A stretch of DNA of 64,000 bases from Hygrocybe punicea (Eukaryota; Basidiomycota; Agaricomycetes; Agaricales; Hygrophoraceae). The position numbers were made by a program, and so were the translations under genes. The stretch spans positions 6,448,001-6,512,000 of the forward strand of contig OY744463.1 in NCBI GenBank assembly GCA_963556145.1, given 5' to 3'. Under the pieces are notes generated by a model. The model saw only the letters and a list, made by a program, of their open reading frames with translations. It was not told where the DNA came from and made no database searches. Below are positions 1-9,891 of this stretch, piece after piece. Within the stretch, counting starts at the first letter, position 1. Every line of letters starts with the position of its first letter.

Positions 1-792
1 TGCGCACGCGTATCGTGAACGCGGTGATTGCCGGGGATATCGACACGGCGCTCTCGGATACGCGGGCGCACCACCCTGCCGTGCTAGAGCAAGAGGAGGG
101 GCTTATGCTCTTCAAATTACGGTGTAGGAAGTTTGTGGAGCTAATTTTGGAGGCCGCGGAGATGAAGAAACGAATGCGGGCAGAGGAAGGAGCGGAGGAG
201 GAGGAATGGGTTATGTCCCCGGCCGTTGGGACTGATGGGATGGATGTGGATGATGATGCGGTGTTGCCACTGCGGTCAGTGCATACGAATGGCTATGGTG
301 GCCGTGCAGGGATACCGATCAGGGGTAAGAGACGACAGTCGGTATCTCCCGGGAGGGGGTGGTCAAGTGTGGCCGTTGCACCGTATGAAAATGCGCTGAG
401 GAAGGCGATCTCATATGGGCAGAGGCTGGACACGGATTACAAAGTGGATCGAAGGCCCGACGTGCGTTCTATTTTCACGCGGACCTTTGCGATCGTAGCG
501 TGCGACGACCCGATGGAGGCTGGTGGGGAGGTAGCAGAAGTTGCGGGGCAGGAAGCACGAGTGACGCTGGCGAATGAGCTGAACCAGGCCATCCTGAGTG
601 AGTTTGTTTTCGCATTGTGTTGATGCTGTGCCTTGCATTCTGATCGACATTGCAGAATCTCAGGGACGACCTGAGAACCCTGCATTGGAGATGCTCTATA
701 GACAGACGTCTGCGTGCGTTGTGCAGCTTGGGTTATCAGGCGTAGGGGCTGCCGCGTTTGCGGACATGCCTAAGGAGTTCCTGGATGCCTGA
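1..792 (+). CDS. RanBPM/Gid1 (Vid30)-like protein, CTLH-CRA C-terminal part (5' end outside window)
   Basis: The frame is open from the left edge, so the N-terminal part (SPRY and LisH in this family) is missing. Residues from the edge to about 55 read as a CTLH domain (VNAVIAGDIDTAL, then LMLFKLRCRKFVELI). A long acidic and Ser/Arg-rich linker follows, then a CRA domain (ALRKAISYGQRL ... RTFAIVACDDP). A 58-bp intron (598-655, gtgagt...ttgcag) joins ...LNQAILK to SQGRPENPALEML, and the protein ends in FADMPKEFLDA at 792. The linker between CTLH and CRA fits RanBPM/Vid30 better than the short Gid8. Members of this family are the scaffold of the GID/CTLH E3 ubiquitin ligase, which in yeast degrades gluconeogenic enzymes. 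The family call is firm; the function in this organism is inferred. Confidence 0.85.
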
Positions 793-940
793 TGACGAAG
801 AGTTGAAGTTGTGGCAATTCTCAGAGGACTGTTATTCTGATGGTTTCGTTTGCTTCATGTACCTGCTGCGATCGTGTACGGAATATAACCCCTCCTCCCG
901 TGATTCCCGGATCCGCGAACTGCAAAGTGAAGGCGGGCTT

Positions 941-976
941 CGGTGCCGAGGGATCAATCGGTGCCGAGGGATCAAT
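941..976. repeat. Two perfect 18-bp tandem copies
   Basis: The unit cggtgccgagggatcaat occurs twice back to back in the 3' flank of the RanBPM-like gene. The rest of 793-1405 shows no coding signal. Confidence 0.8.
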
Positions 977-1405
977 TGGGGAACTCGGGCTTCATACCAC
1001 GTGACTGTCGTCTCTTTTGTCCTCTCCATCATGGGCAAAGCCACGACAAGCGTATGTCTTCCATCTCACGGCCAAAAAAGACTCCTGTTCTGCGTCTCAC
1101 ATATGGCTAACTCACAGTCTCCTTGGGCTTGCGTATTTTACTGAGGTACATTCATCTGGCGGCGTAATCGAAATGTGCAAACGTCGCCGCTCGCTCGCTG
1201 CTCATAATTATTCGACTGGACCGTGACATGCCAGCCTTTTCCTAGGTCTATAGGTTCTCCGAGATGGCCGGACAAGGTCTTTGGCGCCCAGTCTGGCAGT
1301 CAGTCCAAAAAAGGGCTTACACCTATAGAAAAACATAGTCTTGCCGTCTACGCCCTTCTGTGCTCTCTGGCAACACTAAAACCCTACCATGGGGTTTTGG
1401 CGACA

Positions 1406-1412
1406 TATATAA
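1406..1412 (+). promoter_or_regulatory. TATA box of the DUF6699 gene
   Basis: TATATAA lies about 100 bp upstream of the preferred ATG at 1511. A Ser/Pro-type frame is open upstream of the box, but the box argues that translation starts downstream of it. Confidence 0.55.
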
Positions 1413-1510
1413 CCACCATCCATGAAGAATCTCTCCATCATCGTCTTCCCTCTTGCCCACCACCATCTTCACTTGCGAGCTCTCTTTCACCCCAAGGACC
1501 CCGAAAACTC

Positions 1511-2155
1511 ATGTGGTACCATATGTCGAAGTCTCCTCCCCCTTCCCCGCAGTTGACACCCCCGCCTCTCAATCACGAGGGCTCTCCATACTCGCGTGCA
1601 CCACTGCCGCCAGCGTACGAGCACGATGACGACTGCTGTCACCGAATGCCAGTGTCGATCCACCCAATACTTAGGTTTTCACTTAAACCAAATGTCAAAT
1701 TCGACTTCCTACTCCATCCTTCCACCGTCACGACGACCACGCTACTCGAACATTGTGCACTCCCATACCGCACGCTCTCAGAACCCGCCACCAACCCGCC
1801 GCTGCGTTGCGTCAACATCGCCTCGCCTCACCTCCCATGGCGTATCACAGTGCTGCCATCCTCTCCTAAACCGAATAAATGTGTCACGGTGTCAGATGTC
1901 CTTGTCACGCTTCACTGTACACTCGGCATGCCGGCCACGTGGGAGGAATATACCAGTCTGCCTTCGGATGAGACAGCTTCTATGGTGAATGCGGCGTATG
2001 AGCATCGGGTAGCGGCGATCCCTGACAGGCGGGAGCGTGCGTTGGAGAGGTGTATCGGCGTCAAAAGGGTTGATTTTCTCATGGGTCGTACCCAATTTAT
2101 GGGGCTTTCCAGAATGGGGAGGCTACCGGATATTTTCGTACTCAATGTTTTCTGA
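1511..2155 (+). CDS. DUF6699-domain protein
   Basis: Single exon of about 214 codons. A Pro/Ser-rich N-terminus (residues 1-40) precedes a DUF6699 domain: MPVSIHPILRF, then LSEPATNPPLRCVNI, then PWRITVLPS, VTVSDVLVTLHCTLG and the C-terminal block GVKRVDFLMGRTQFMGL ending in DIFVLNV. These blocks recur in many Agaricomycete proteins of unknown function, usually in multigene families. Two in-frame ATGs (1511, 1523) are possible. The frame is open upstream to 1223, but the TATA box at 1406 makes that extension unlikely. No catalytic residues are recognised. Confidence 0.8.
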   Translation: MWYHMSKSPPPSPQLTPPPLNHEGSPYSRAPLPPAYEHDDDCCHRMPVSIHPILRFSLKPNVKFDFLLHPSTVTTTTLLEHCALPYRTLSEPATNPPLRCVNIASPHLPWRITVLPSSPKPNKCVTVSDVLVTLHCTLGMPATWEEYTSLPSDETASMVNAAYEHRVAAIPDRRERALERCIGVKRVDFLMGRTQFMGLSRMGRLPDIFVLNVF

Positions 2156-2173
2156 CTTGTTTTTTTTTGCCGT

Positions 2174-2580
2174 CTAATCGACTCTGCTCGAGTTGCACGT
2201 GTCGATTAGCCAGGTGGGACATGAACTTGTTTGGAAGGATTCAACTTCGCGGCTAATCGACTCTGCTTAAGTGGAGCACGAGGGATAGCAAAAAATCGGA
2301 GCTTGTTCTTCCGGCTTGAAGCCAGGAGAGAACAAGTCCATAAGGTAGATATTTTGGAGTTACATTTGTGCCGTACAATCGGTAAAGGTCTATGTAAAAA
2401 GATGGGTTCAATATTGGGTCAATGGAATGAGAGGGGAAAGATCAGAGGGAGGCACGGAATGTCCAAGAAAGATACAACCAAAGACAAATCATGAAGAATG
2501 CGCCGGTCTGCCATGTATAAGCGCCTGCAATACAAAGGGGTTTTTACGGATGTAGATTTGAAAAGCTGTAGATGACCAGC
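2174..2580. repeat. Left 407-bp terminal inverted repeat
   Basis: Inverse of 3881-4287 (paired coordinates sum to 6461). It contains the antisense of the last ~30 recombinase codons at 2490-2580. Confidence 0.9.
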
Positions 2581-3133
2581 CGAATCGTTTCTCGCACACT
2601 TGCTGGATGCAAACGCTGCTTTGGTTCGCCGACAACACGCAAAGACCCGCTCTCTCGCTCAGACCTCTGCATCGCAACTGCAAGCATCCACGATGGGTCA
2701 TCTCATGATGACCGACTTTTTGTTGCACAACTCCTCACCGGATTCTTTGCACTCCTGCGCCTTGGTGAACTGACCTATCCTGACCATTGCCGTTTGGACG
2801 ATCCTCGCAAACTCTCACTGCGGCACACCGTTTCTTTCACACACCTAGATTACGGTTACACACTGCCTACACACAAAGCCGACTCCTTCTTTCAGGGCAA
2901 TGTCGTCCGTGTCCAGCGTCTCCCCGATCCTGATGACCCTTATCGTTTTTTCTTTGCCTACGTTATGTCCCGTGATCGCCTTTTCCCGTTCCACTCACCA
3001 CTCTGGCTAAAGGCCGATGGTACTGTCCCCCGCCGTTCTTGGTTTATCAAACGCATGCGAAATATTTATCCTATCTCCCTTGCAGGCCAGTCTATGCGTG
3101 CTGGAGGGGCCACTTCTCTCGCCATCTCAGGTG
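2572..3133 (+). pseudogene. Tyrosine recombinase, first copy, cut by the assembly gap
   Basis: Encodes the same protein as 3289 onward but runs into the Ns at 3134, just after the QSMRAGG motif. Positions 2517-3133 repeat 3234-3850 base for base as far as I could check. This copy is probably a product of unmerged overlapping contigs rather than a second gene. Confidence 0.75.
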
Positions 3134-3233
3134 NNNNNNNNNNNNNNNNNNNNNNNNNNNNNNNNNNNNNNNNNNNNNNNNNNNNNNNNNNNNNNNNNNN
3201 NNNNNNNNNNNNNNNNNNNNNNNNNNNNNNNNN
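3134..3233. other. Assembly gap (100 N)
   Basis: Exactly 100 N, the usual placeholder for a gap of unknown size. The sequence on its right repeats sequence 717 bp to the left. Confidence 0.99.
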
Positions 3234-3288
3234 ATAAGCGCCTGCAATACAAAGGGGTTTTTACGGATGTAGATTTGAAAAGCTGTAG

Positions 3289-3972
3289 ATGACCAGCCGA
3301 ATCGTTTCTCGCACACTTGCTGGATGCAAACGCTGCTTTGGTTCGCCGACAACACGCAAAGACCCGCTCTCTCGCTCAGACCTCTGCATCGCAACTGCAA
3401 GCATCCACGATGGGTCATCTCATGATGACCGACTTTTTGTTGCACAACTCCTCACCGGATTCTTTGCACTCCTGCGCCTTGGTGAACTGACCTATCCTGA
3501 CCATTGCCGTTTGGACGATCCTCGCAAACTCTCACTGCGGCACACCGTTTCTTTCACACACCTAGATTACGGTTACACACTGCCTACACACAAAGCCGAC
3601 TCCTTCTTTCAGGGCAATGTCGTCCGTGTCCAGCGTCTCCCCGATCCTGATGACCCTTATCGTTTTTTCTTTGCCTACGTTATGTCCCGTGATCGCCTTT
3701 TCCCGTTCCACTCACCACTCTGGCTAAAGGCCGATGGTACTGTCCCCCGCCGTTCTTGGTTTATCAAACGCATGCGAAATATTTATCCTATCTCCCTTGC
3801 AGGCCAGTCTATGCGTGCTGGAGGGGCCACTTCTCTCGCCATCTCAGGTGCGGCACCTCACATCATTCAGGCCGCGGGGCGCTGGTCATCTACAGCTTTT
3901 CAAATCTACATCCGTAAAAACCCCTTTGTATTGCAGGCGCTTATACATGGCAGACCGGCGCATTCTTCATGA
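3289..3972 (+). pseudogene. Tyrosine recombinase, C-terminal catalytic domain, 5'-truncated
   Basis: 227 codons, against 350-400 or more expected. The visible catalytic positions are Arg63 in ALLRLGELT, the HxxR box as QSMR (Gln173...Arg176), Trp199 in GRWSS and the nucleophile Tyr207 in IYIRK. The usual His of HxxR is Gln, which may weaken catalysis. The N-terminal domain is missing because the frame starts where the inverted repeat begins (SRIVSRTL is internal in complete relatives). Similar recombinases are abundant in Agaricomycete mobile DNA. It is probably not active. Confidence 0.75.
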
Positions 3973-4287
3973 TTTGTCTTTGGTTGTATCTTTCTTGGAC
4001 ATTCCGTGCCTCCCTCTGATCTTTCCCCTCTCATTCCATTGACCCAATATTGAACCCATCTTTTTACATAGACCTTTACCGATTGTACGGCACAAATGTA
4101 ACTCCAAAATATCTACCTTATGGACTTGTTCTCTCCTGGCTTCAAGCCGGAAGAACAAGCTCCGATTTTTTGCTATCCCTCGTGCTCCACTTAAGCAGAG
4201 TCGATTAGCCGCGAAGTTGAATCCTTCCAAACAAGTTCATGTCCCACCTGGCTAATCGACACGTGCAACTCGAGCAGAGTCGATTAG
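3881..4287. repeat. Right 407-bp terminal inverted repeat
   Basis: Inverse of 2174-2580; starts inside the recombinase gene and ends at ...gtcgattag. Confidence 0.9.
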
Positions 4288-4470
4288 TCGAGTTTAAAAA
4301 ATAATTTTACTCAAGTCTAATAGACGAGAGCTTTTCTACTACACGCGATCTCGCCGTATCCCGTTCTATGGCGTAATTCCCTCACGCAGGCGTACCTCCT
4401 TTCTGACAAAGCGTAACCCTACCTTTCGGGTGAACCCAAGCTCGCGCGGAGAAACAGGAGTTTGTCTCAC
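4287..4470. repeat. Foldback element, outer left arm
   Basis: Inverse of 11746-11929 (coordinates sum to 16216). Together with 11557-11631 it forms a 259-bp left arm that is interrupted at ctcac by the LTR retrotransposon. Confidence 0.85.
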
Positions 4471-5133
4471 TGTTACGGATCGCTTCTGCAGCGGGCTCCG
4501 GCAACAATCAACTTAACAGGGGATCGGCTTCCAGAGGGGAGAACAGCAGCTTTCATTGTTGCTTACAGCTAAGACAACACTGCTAAGAAGGGGGGGGTCA
4601 AGGTCTAGTGTCATTGCGAGCCGTGGGGGTTACCCAAAACAAGATGAGTCTGCCCCAAGAACCAGACTAAACGTAAGGAAAGGAAAAGAAGAAAAAGTCC
4701 GAACCAACAACAAGGACAGTAGATATAGTGAATGGACTTGAGGGGAGGTAAATGGGAATCCAACCATGAAGCTACAACATGTCCAACTACACCATGTGTT
4801 CACCATGAGGCGTACATGAGGCGTCCTCATGTCGATGTTCTCACGATCCAACTGGAGGCCCGGGTGTCATTGAGGAATAGAGGGGGTCCGGATGACTCGG
4901 ATGATTTGTCATCGGATCATGTTATGTGCAGAATTGCCTATTCGGGGTCTACACTTGCTGTAACAGGCAAGTGTGCAGTCTGGCAAGTGCGTTGCACGGT
5001 CGGGTCGAAGATGGGTATCGTCCAGTGTGGGGTTGGTGATGAGAGTGTCTTGAGGTGGTGTGGATGTAACGGCAAGGTCGGTATGAAAGAAAATGAAGGA
5101 ATGTATAAAGGAAAAAACCAACTAGGACAGTGG
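4471..5133 (-). repeat. Partial extra LTR at the 3' end of copy B
   Basis: Matches 9892-10554 of the 5' LTR and stops at ...ggacagtgg, where a full, slightly different LTR begins. The outer edge carries the target-site duplication, so this is the true element end. Confidence 0.75.
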
Positions 5134-6800
5134 TGTTACGGATCGCTTCTGCAGCGGGCTCCGGCAACAATCAACTTAACTGGGTGGCGGTTTCCAGGGG
5201 AGAGAAGAGCAGTTTTCATTGTTGCTTATAGCTAAGACAACACTGCTAAGAAGGGGGGGTCAAGGTCCAATGTCATTGCGAGCCGTGGGGGTTACCCAAA
5301 ACAAGATGAGTCTGCCCCAAGAACCAGACTAAACGTAAAGAAAGGAAAAGAAGAAAAAGTCCGAACCAACAACAAGGACAGTAGATATAGTGAATGGACT
5401 TGAGGGGAGGTAAATGGGAATCCAACCATGAAGCTACAACATGTCCAACTACACCATGTTTTCACCATGAGGCGGACATGAGGCGTCCTCATGTCGATGT
5501 TCTCGTGATCCAACTGGAGGCCCAGGTGTCATTGAGGAATAGAGGGGGTCCGGATGACTCGGATGATTTGTCATCGGATCATGTGATGTGCAGAATTGCC
5601 TATTCGGGGTCTACACTTGCTGTAACAGGCAAGTGCGCAGTCTGGCAAGTGCATTGCACGGTCGGGTCGAAGATGGGTATCGTCCAGTGTAGGATTGGTG
5701 ATGAGAGTGTCTTGAGGTAGCGGGGACATAGCGAAAGGTCGATATAAAGGAAAACAAAGGAATGTATGGAGGGAAAACCAACTAGGATGGTGGGATAGTC
5801 GAGGTCAGACATGTGAACAGCATAAGCTGTACCGGATGATGATGTCTGTGTTGATGACGTATCGAGGAGCGATGTCTTGTCCTGTTTGTGGAACAAGAAG
5901 GTCCACTTGATGTCGGTATTCGTCCAAGAAAGGGTATCATTGTAAACGAGTGTGGGAGATATCAAGGTTATAGATGGAAAAGGTTAAATGAATGTGGGTC
6001 CAGGTTTCGAGTCATGGCATGAGTGACAAGCTGTGGGAACAAGTCGTCGGGTACTGCATTGAAGCGGTGTCGTGCGAACAATATGCGATAGGGGTTGGTT
6101 CACTGTTTGGGAAGTCGTATGGTCTGTGGTCGAAGTCCAAAAGAATGTGCTTCGGCAATGGTCGGATTAGAGAGAACAGTGAAATGTCCCGTGATCGAGG
6201 ATTGTCCAGGGCATGCGTGCAGGTGAGGAATGTCGTCGGATCGTCAGGGAGGATAATGGTAGGCACAGAATACGAAAGTGGAAACCATATATCCGGGAAT
6301 GGCAATTGTCAATTACGTGTCGAGATATTGTTGAGGTGGAAGTCAGAAGTATCAATGGCGGAAGGGTTTCGATGCCGATGCCAAAGATAGATCATAACAA
6401 AGTAGAAACCGATCAGGAAGGTGATGGCAATGCTGCCAATAACAATTACGGTAATGAGCTGTGTCGGGAGTACAGCCATTGTGATCAGTTTGTCGTGGGA
6501 TAGCGTAAACAAGATATCGAAGGGAAAAGACAATGTCGGTGACGTCCATCGGCAAGGAGACTATTCGGGTACAACAAGGTCACGTGGGAGATGTCCATGG
6601 TCGGTCTGGATTGTTCTAGAAGAAGGGGCAAAAAGAGAACAAGAATAAGAAAATACAAGGATGTCCAAATGAAGAAACAATGACGTTGAAAGGAAGACAA
6701 AGGACAAAAAGAAATGAAAAAGGAAGGTGTGCAGTGCAGAATCGTCATGGTGGGTAACGGAATGGGCATCGGGGTTGGAAGCGGAGTTGGAAACGTAACA
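5134..6800 (-). repeat. 3' LTR of copy B
   Basis: TGTTACGG...CGTAACA, about 1667 bp. The first ~650 bp differ from the 5' LTR at several places, while the rest is nearly identical to it. Confidence 0.8.
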
Positions 6801-7680
6801 ATACCCCCGGAACAAGGGGAATCGTCCCGATTAACCGGAAGGATAAAGCACAAGGGAAACAAAGAACAAGGAAAAAAATTACAAGAAAAGAACAGACAGT
6901 TTAACGACATGATCAAGGTCGGCAAGAAATCAAAGACAAGATGAAGGAAAAAATGTCAGTCCAAAGGTCATTAAATCATGAATCATGAAGACATTACTGA
7001 GTTACAAGGGTTAAAAAGAAATATATTCGGGTTCGTCCAATTGTTTTTTGTCATTGTGGATATTCAGAGATCATTGTTATTTCGTTATTAAGTCGTCAAG
7101 GGTGTCGGGTTGAAAGGAGGTAAAGGTTGTCGGGGTCCAGGTGTTCATTCAGGGTTTTCGGTTCAAAGAGAATTAGGTGGTCGGCATTTTTGGGATGAGG
7201 GAGTTCTGGATGTCAGAGAGTTCTGGGTGTCAGAAGTTTATAGTCATTACGGACATTCGAATGAGCATAGATTTGTATCGTTTCAGATATCGGTGTTGTT
7301 GACTGATCGTGGATTTCCTACACTCAAATGGTGTGCAAGATTTCTTCATATTCCATGAATGCAACAGGGTCTGGTGTCGGTCAGAAGATGTTTGGGAATT
7401 CGGGATAAGGAAGATGAAAGAGTTGCCAGTTCCAAGTTGTACATTGGCAAAGAATTTCGGATGGGGATTCATTCTTCACTGTTTCTTTTTCTGGTGCATT
7501 TACTGCCATACTGGTCAGCAGCACATCGGGTTCCTTTCCACATGGGATTGGAGGTCATTGGTTTGATAACCAGTATCCTTCTGGTTCAGTTCTGGTGTCC
7601 ATAGACATCAAGGTTCATTCTACGGCTTATAGCGATCATGCATGCGTCTGGAGGTCATAGATTTTATATCATTTCGGATA

Positions 7681-7800
7681 TTCATCTCTTACTTATATAG
7701 CTGGTGAGAGAACCTGCTGCTTTGTCTCTTATTTGTATAGCTGGTGAGAGAACCTGCTGCTTCGTCTCTTATTTGTATAGCTGGTGAGAGAACCTGCTAC
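7681..7800 (-). repeat. Three 40-bp tandem repeats in copy B
   Basis: Unit with core agcaggttctctcaccagct (minus sense), three copies. The same triplet sits at 33781-33900 and 38279-38398 in the array, at the same place downstream of ORF2. Confidence 0.85.
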
Positions 7801-7942
7801 ATGTTTCTCTATGGTCATGTTCCATCTGTCCATTCCATTTCTGTTTCTTCTCTTCTGTTTCTGGGTATTCTGTTTCTTCTTCTGGGTGTTTTTGTTGGTG
7901 TAAATAATGTCGAGGTCGTTTACATGCAGGGGAAAGTCCATT

Positions 7943-8434
7943 CTATGAATCATACATGACAGGGGTGTATCCTTTCACAAACAACATCAATCTCCAATCC
8001 AATCCATGGATGTCATTCTCCTTCCCCTTCACCATACGCTCATGCATTGCACGAAATAAGGCATGACGATGATAATTGGGTTCTTTGGTCCCATGTCTCG
8101 AGCGTTTGTTCTGCATGTTATGGTCATCAGAACGGTGTGCACGGTCGAGTTTCTTTTTCTGGGATTGGGGAAGAAGTGGAGAGCGGCGACGTGACTGGGT
8201 TTGGAGCGAGACAAGAGGTGGAGAATACAACCATGCTCGGTATTCATCATCCATCTCTATATGCAGTCGGTGGGTTACTTTTCGAGGGGGTGTCGGGAGA
8301 TCAGTGAGACTGTCCATGTACGCATCAAAGTCATCAATGGGAGGAGTCGGATGTTCTTCACCGCAAATGTTCACTGCACCAAAATATAGCTCATTGTCCA
8401 GATCATCGAAGATAAAGGGTACGTCGAGACTCAT
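7943..8434 (-). CDS. LTR-element ORF2, unknown function (copy B)
   Basis: 163 codons. The N-terminal half is acidic (FIFDDLDNELYF; DDFDAYMDSLTDLP). A basic middle follows (SRRRSPLLPQSQKKK; NKRSRHG) that could be a nuclear-localisation or nucleic-acid-binding segment. I recognise no family. Against the array copy I count about five synonymous and three amino-acid-changing differences (His/Arg, Asp/Asn, Gly/Asp), fewer changes than neutral decay would give, though the counts are small. The ATG overlaps the stop of the ORF1 frame as ATGA. Confidence 0.6.
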   Translation of the reverse strand: MSLDVPFIFDDLDNELYFGAVNICGEEHPTPPIDDFDAYMDSLTDLPTPPRKVTHRLHIEMDDEYRAWLYSPPLVSLQTQSRRRSPLLPQSQKKKLDRAHRSDDHNMQNKRSRHGTKEPNYHRHALFRAMHERMVKGKENDIHGLDWRLMLFVKGYTPVMYDS

Positions 8435-9131
8435 TGTCGATGTCGACGGTGGGGACAGTGTCGAGGATGCTGGACGATACGTGTGTCACGATGATTCTGG
8501 GGTACGGGTGCAAGACGAGGAGCGGGGATCCGAACAACAAGTCGATGGAATGGTACGTCAAAATCGAGGAGAACTTGTAATTCGTGGATGAGGGTCTGGA
8601 TGCGCGATTTCTTTGTGCGGTAGGCCGTAGACGGTTACGAAGTCGATGTAGTTCCTGTAAGATAGGACCGAGGAAAATATCGTGGATGGTGACCAGGTGG
8701 GGGATACGAGGATCGTTCCAACTGATATAGTCAACCCAGTCGTCAGGACGGTCGAGCAAACACCAAACGTAGGGGTCACTCCAGGACCGGCGGTCAGGCC
8801 ATGGGTAGGGATGGTCTGGAGGGCAGAGGTTGGCCAGGGTGACGACAAGTGGGTGGTTTAAAGAAGTTTTCCGTCTTCGGTAATTACCATGCCTCGTTGT
8901 CAGCATCGTGTCGGAGTTTCCAGTGATCGGTCCATGTACCAGGGTTTTGGTTGCCTCGTGGATTCGTATGTATGATCGGGGATCAAAGTTCCAGAAAAAG
9001 AGGGTGTGTAGCGGGATATCACCTGATATGCCGATCCGCGCTATCCAGATTGGTAAGGAGTGGTATTTCGTATGTGTTCCATTCATGACAATCATCATAG
9101 TCTTCGTGGTTCGTTCATCCATGTCAAACAA
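8403..9131 (-). pseudogene. LTR-element ORF1, unknown function, frameshifted (copy B)
   Basis: 242 codons are open, but the last ~70 are in a different frame from the array copy. Around 8580-8620 the other frame continues the homology: LVVRIPAPRLAPVPQNH here against FVVRIPAPRLAPVPQNH in the array, ending in a His/Arg-rich tail and the ATGA overlap. The shared core includes FFWNFDPRSYIRIHEATKT and RPDDWVDYISWNDPRIPHL. The stretch after it is diverged in sequence but keeps a helical Leu pattern. No known domain is recognised. Confidence 0.6.
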
Positions 9132-9891
9132 AGAGGGTCCCCTTTCATCTGTTCCAACAGACTACTAAGATCAACCACTTCTCTTTGTCACATGTACAGG
9201 TCATTTCAGGAATCAGGGCTTCATATGCATACTGGCTTTCTCTGGGCTTTCTGCATTTGGTGAGGAGATGGGAGGGAGGAGGTTGAAGGAAGAGTAGGAA
9301 GGCGGTTTGAAGGGTTCGTTGATTTCAGTTCGTCCAGGGAGAGGGAGTCGTAATATGTCTGGTACAACCAAAACATATTTGATTCATGAAGGTGAGATAC
9401 CTAAGGCAATTGGTTTGTCTAGCAGTGTCCTTCTGCATCTGGGGCAATGACAAGTCTTGTCCATTGCATCATTTCATGTCGTAATTATCGTATCGAAGTG
9501 TGGAATGACAGTGGTGACGTTAGTCAGGGGTTTATTTCGATTCGGGTTCCAGGTTTGGGCTTGAGCAATTATTATGGATAAACCATAAATAATTCGCAGG
9601 GCGGCAGTCTTGAGGTTGACCATTCGGAGTATTCAACATTCGTTCAGGGGTCCGGGTGGCTAGTGTACATCAACAGATTTCAGGTCTGCATCAATAACAG
9701 GCTAGCATCGTTCGTTCGTCCATTCGTGTGGGGTCAGGGTTGAGGGAGGAATAAAGTCGAGAGGAGGAGGAGAGGGAGAGGGTGTAGGGGAGGACGAGGG
9801 AGAGATTTGGGAGAGAGGAGGGGGTTCATTCGTTCATGTCAAAAGTTGAATGTCGAGGGAGTTGGGAAACGTTTAGTCTTTTGTTACGGAT

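Larger units (their letters stand above)
2174..4287 (+). mobile_element. Tyrosine-recombinase element remnant with long terminal inverted repeats
   Basis: Arms 2174-2580 and 3881-4287 are 407-bp inverted repeats with no mismatch that I could find. Between them is a 5'-truncated tyrosine recombinase frame, present twice around an assembly gap. Each arm holds three copies of a taatcga-type motif (for example taatcgactctgct at 2175 and 2256, and its inverse at 2202), which may be recombinase-binding repeats. The arms include the 3' end of the recombinase gene, so the left arm carries an antisense copy of it. Cryptons and DIRS/Ngaro elements encode such recombinases; which one this came from is not clear. 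Confidence 0.75.

Noticed and set aside
1223..1510. N-terminal extension of the DUF6699 gene to 1223
   Set aside because: A TATA box lies inside the extension and the family similarity starts downstream of 1511.
5292..6944. Many 60-150 codon frames in the LTRs on both strands
   Set aside because: They overlap each other in all frames and lie in LTRs. Only the ORF1/ORF2 pair shows conservation consistent with coding.
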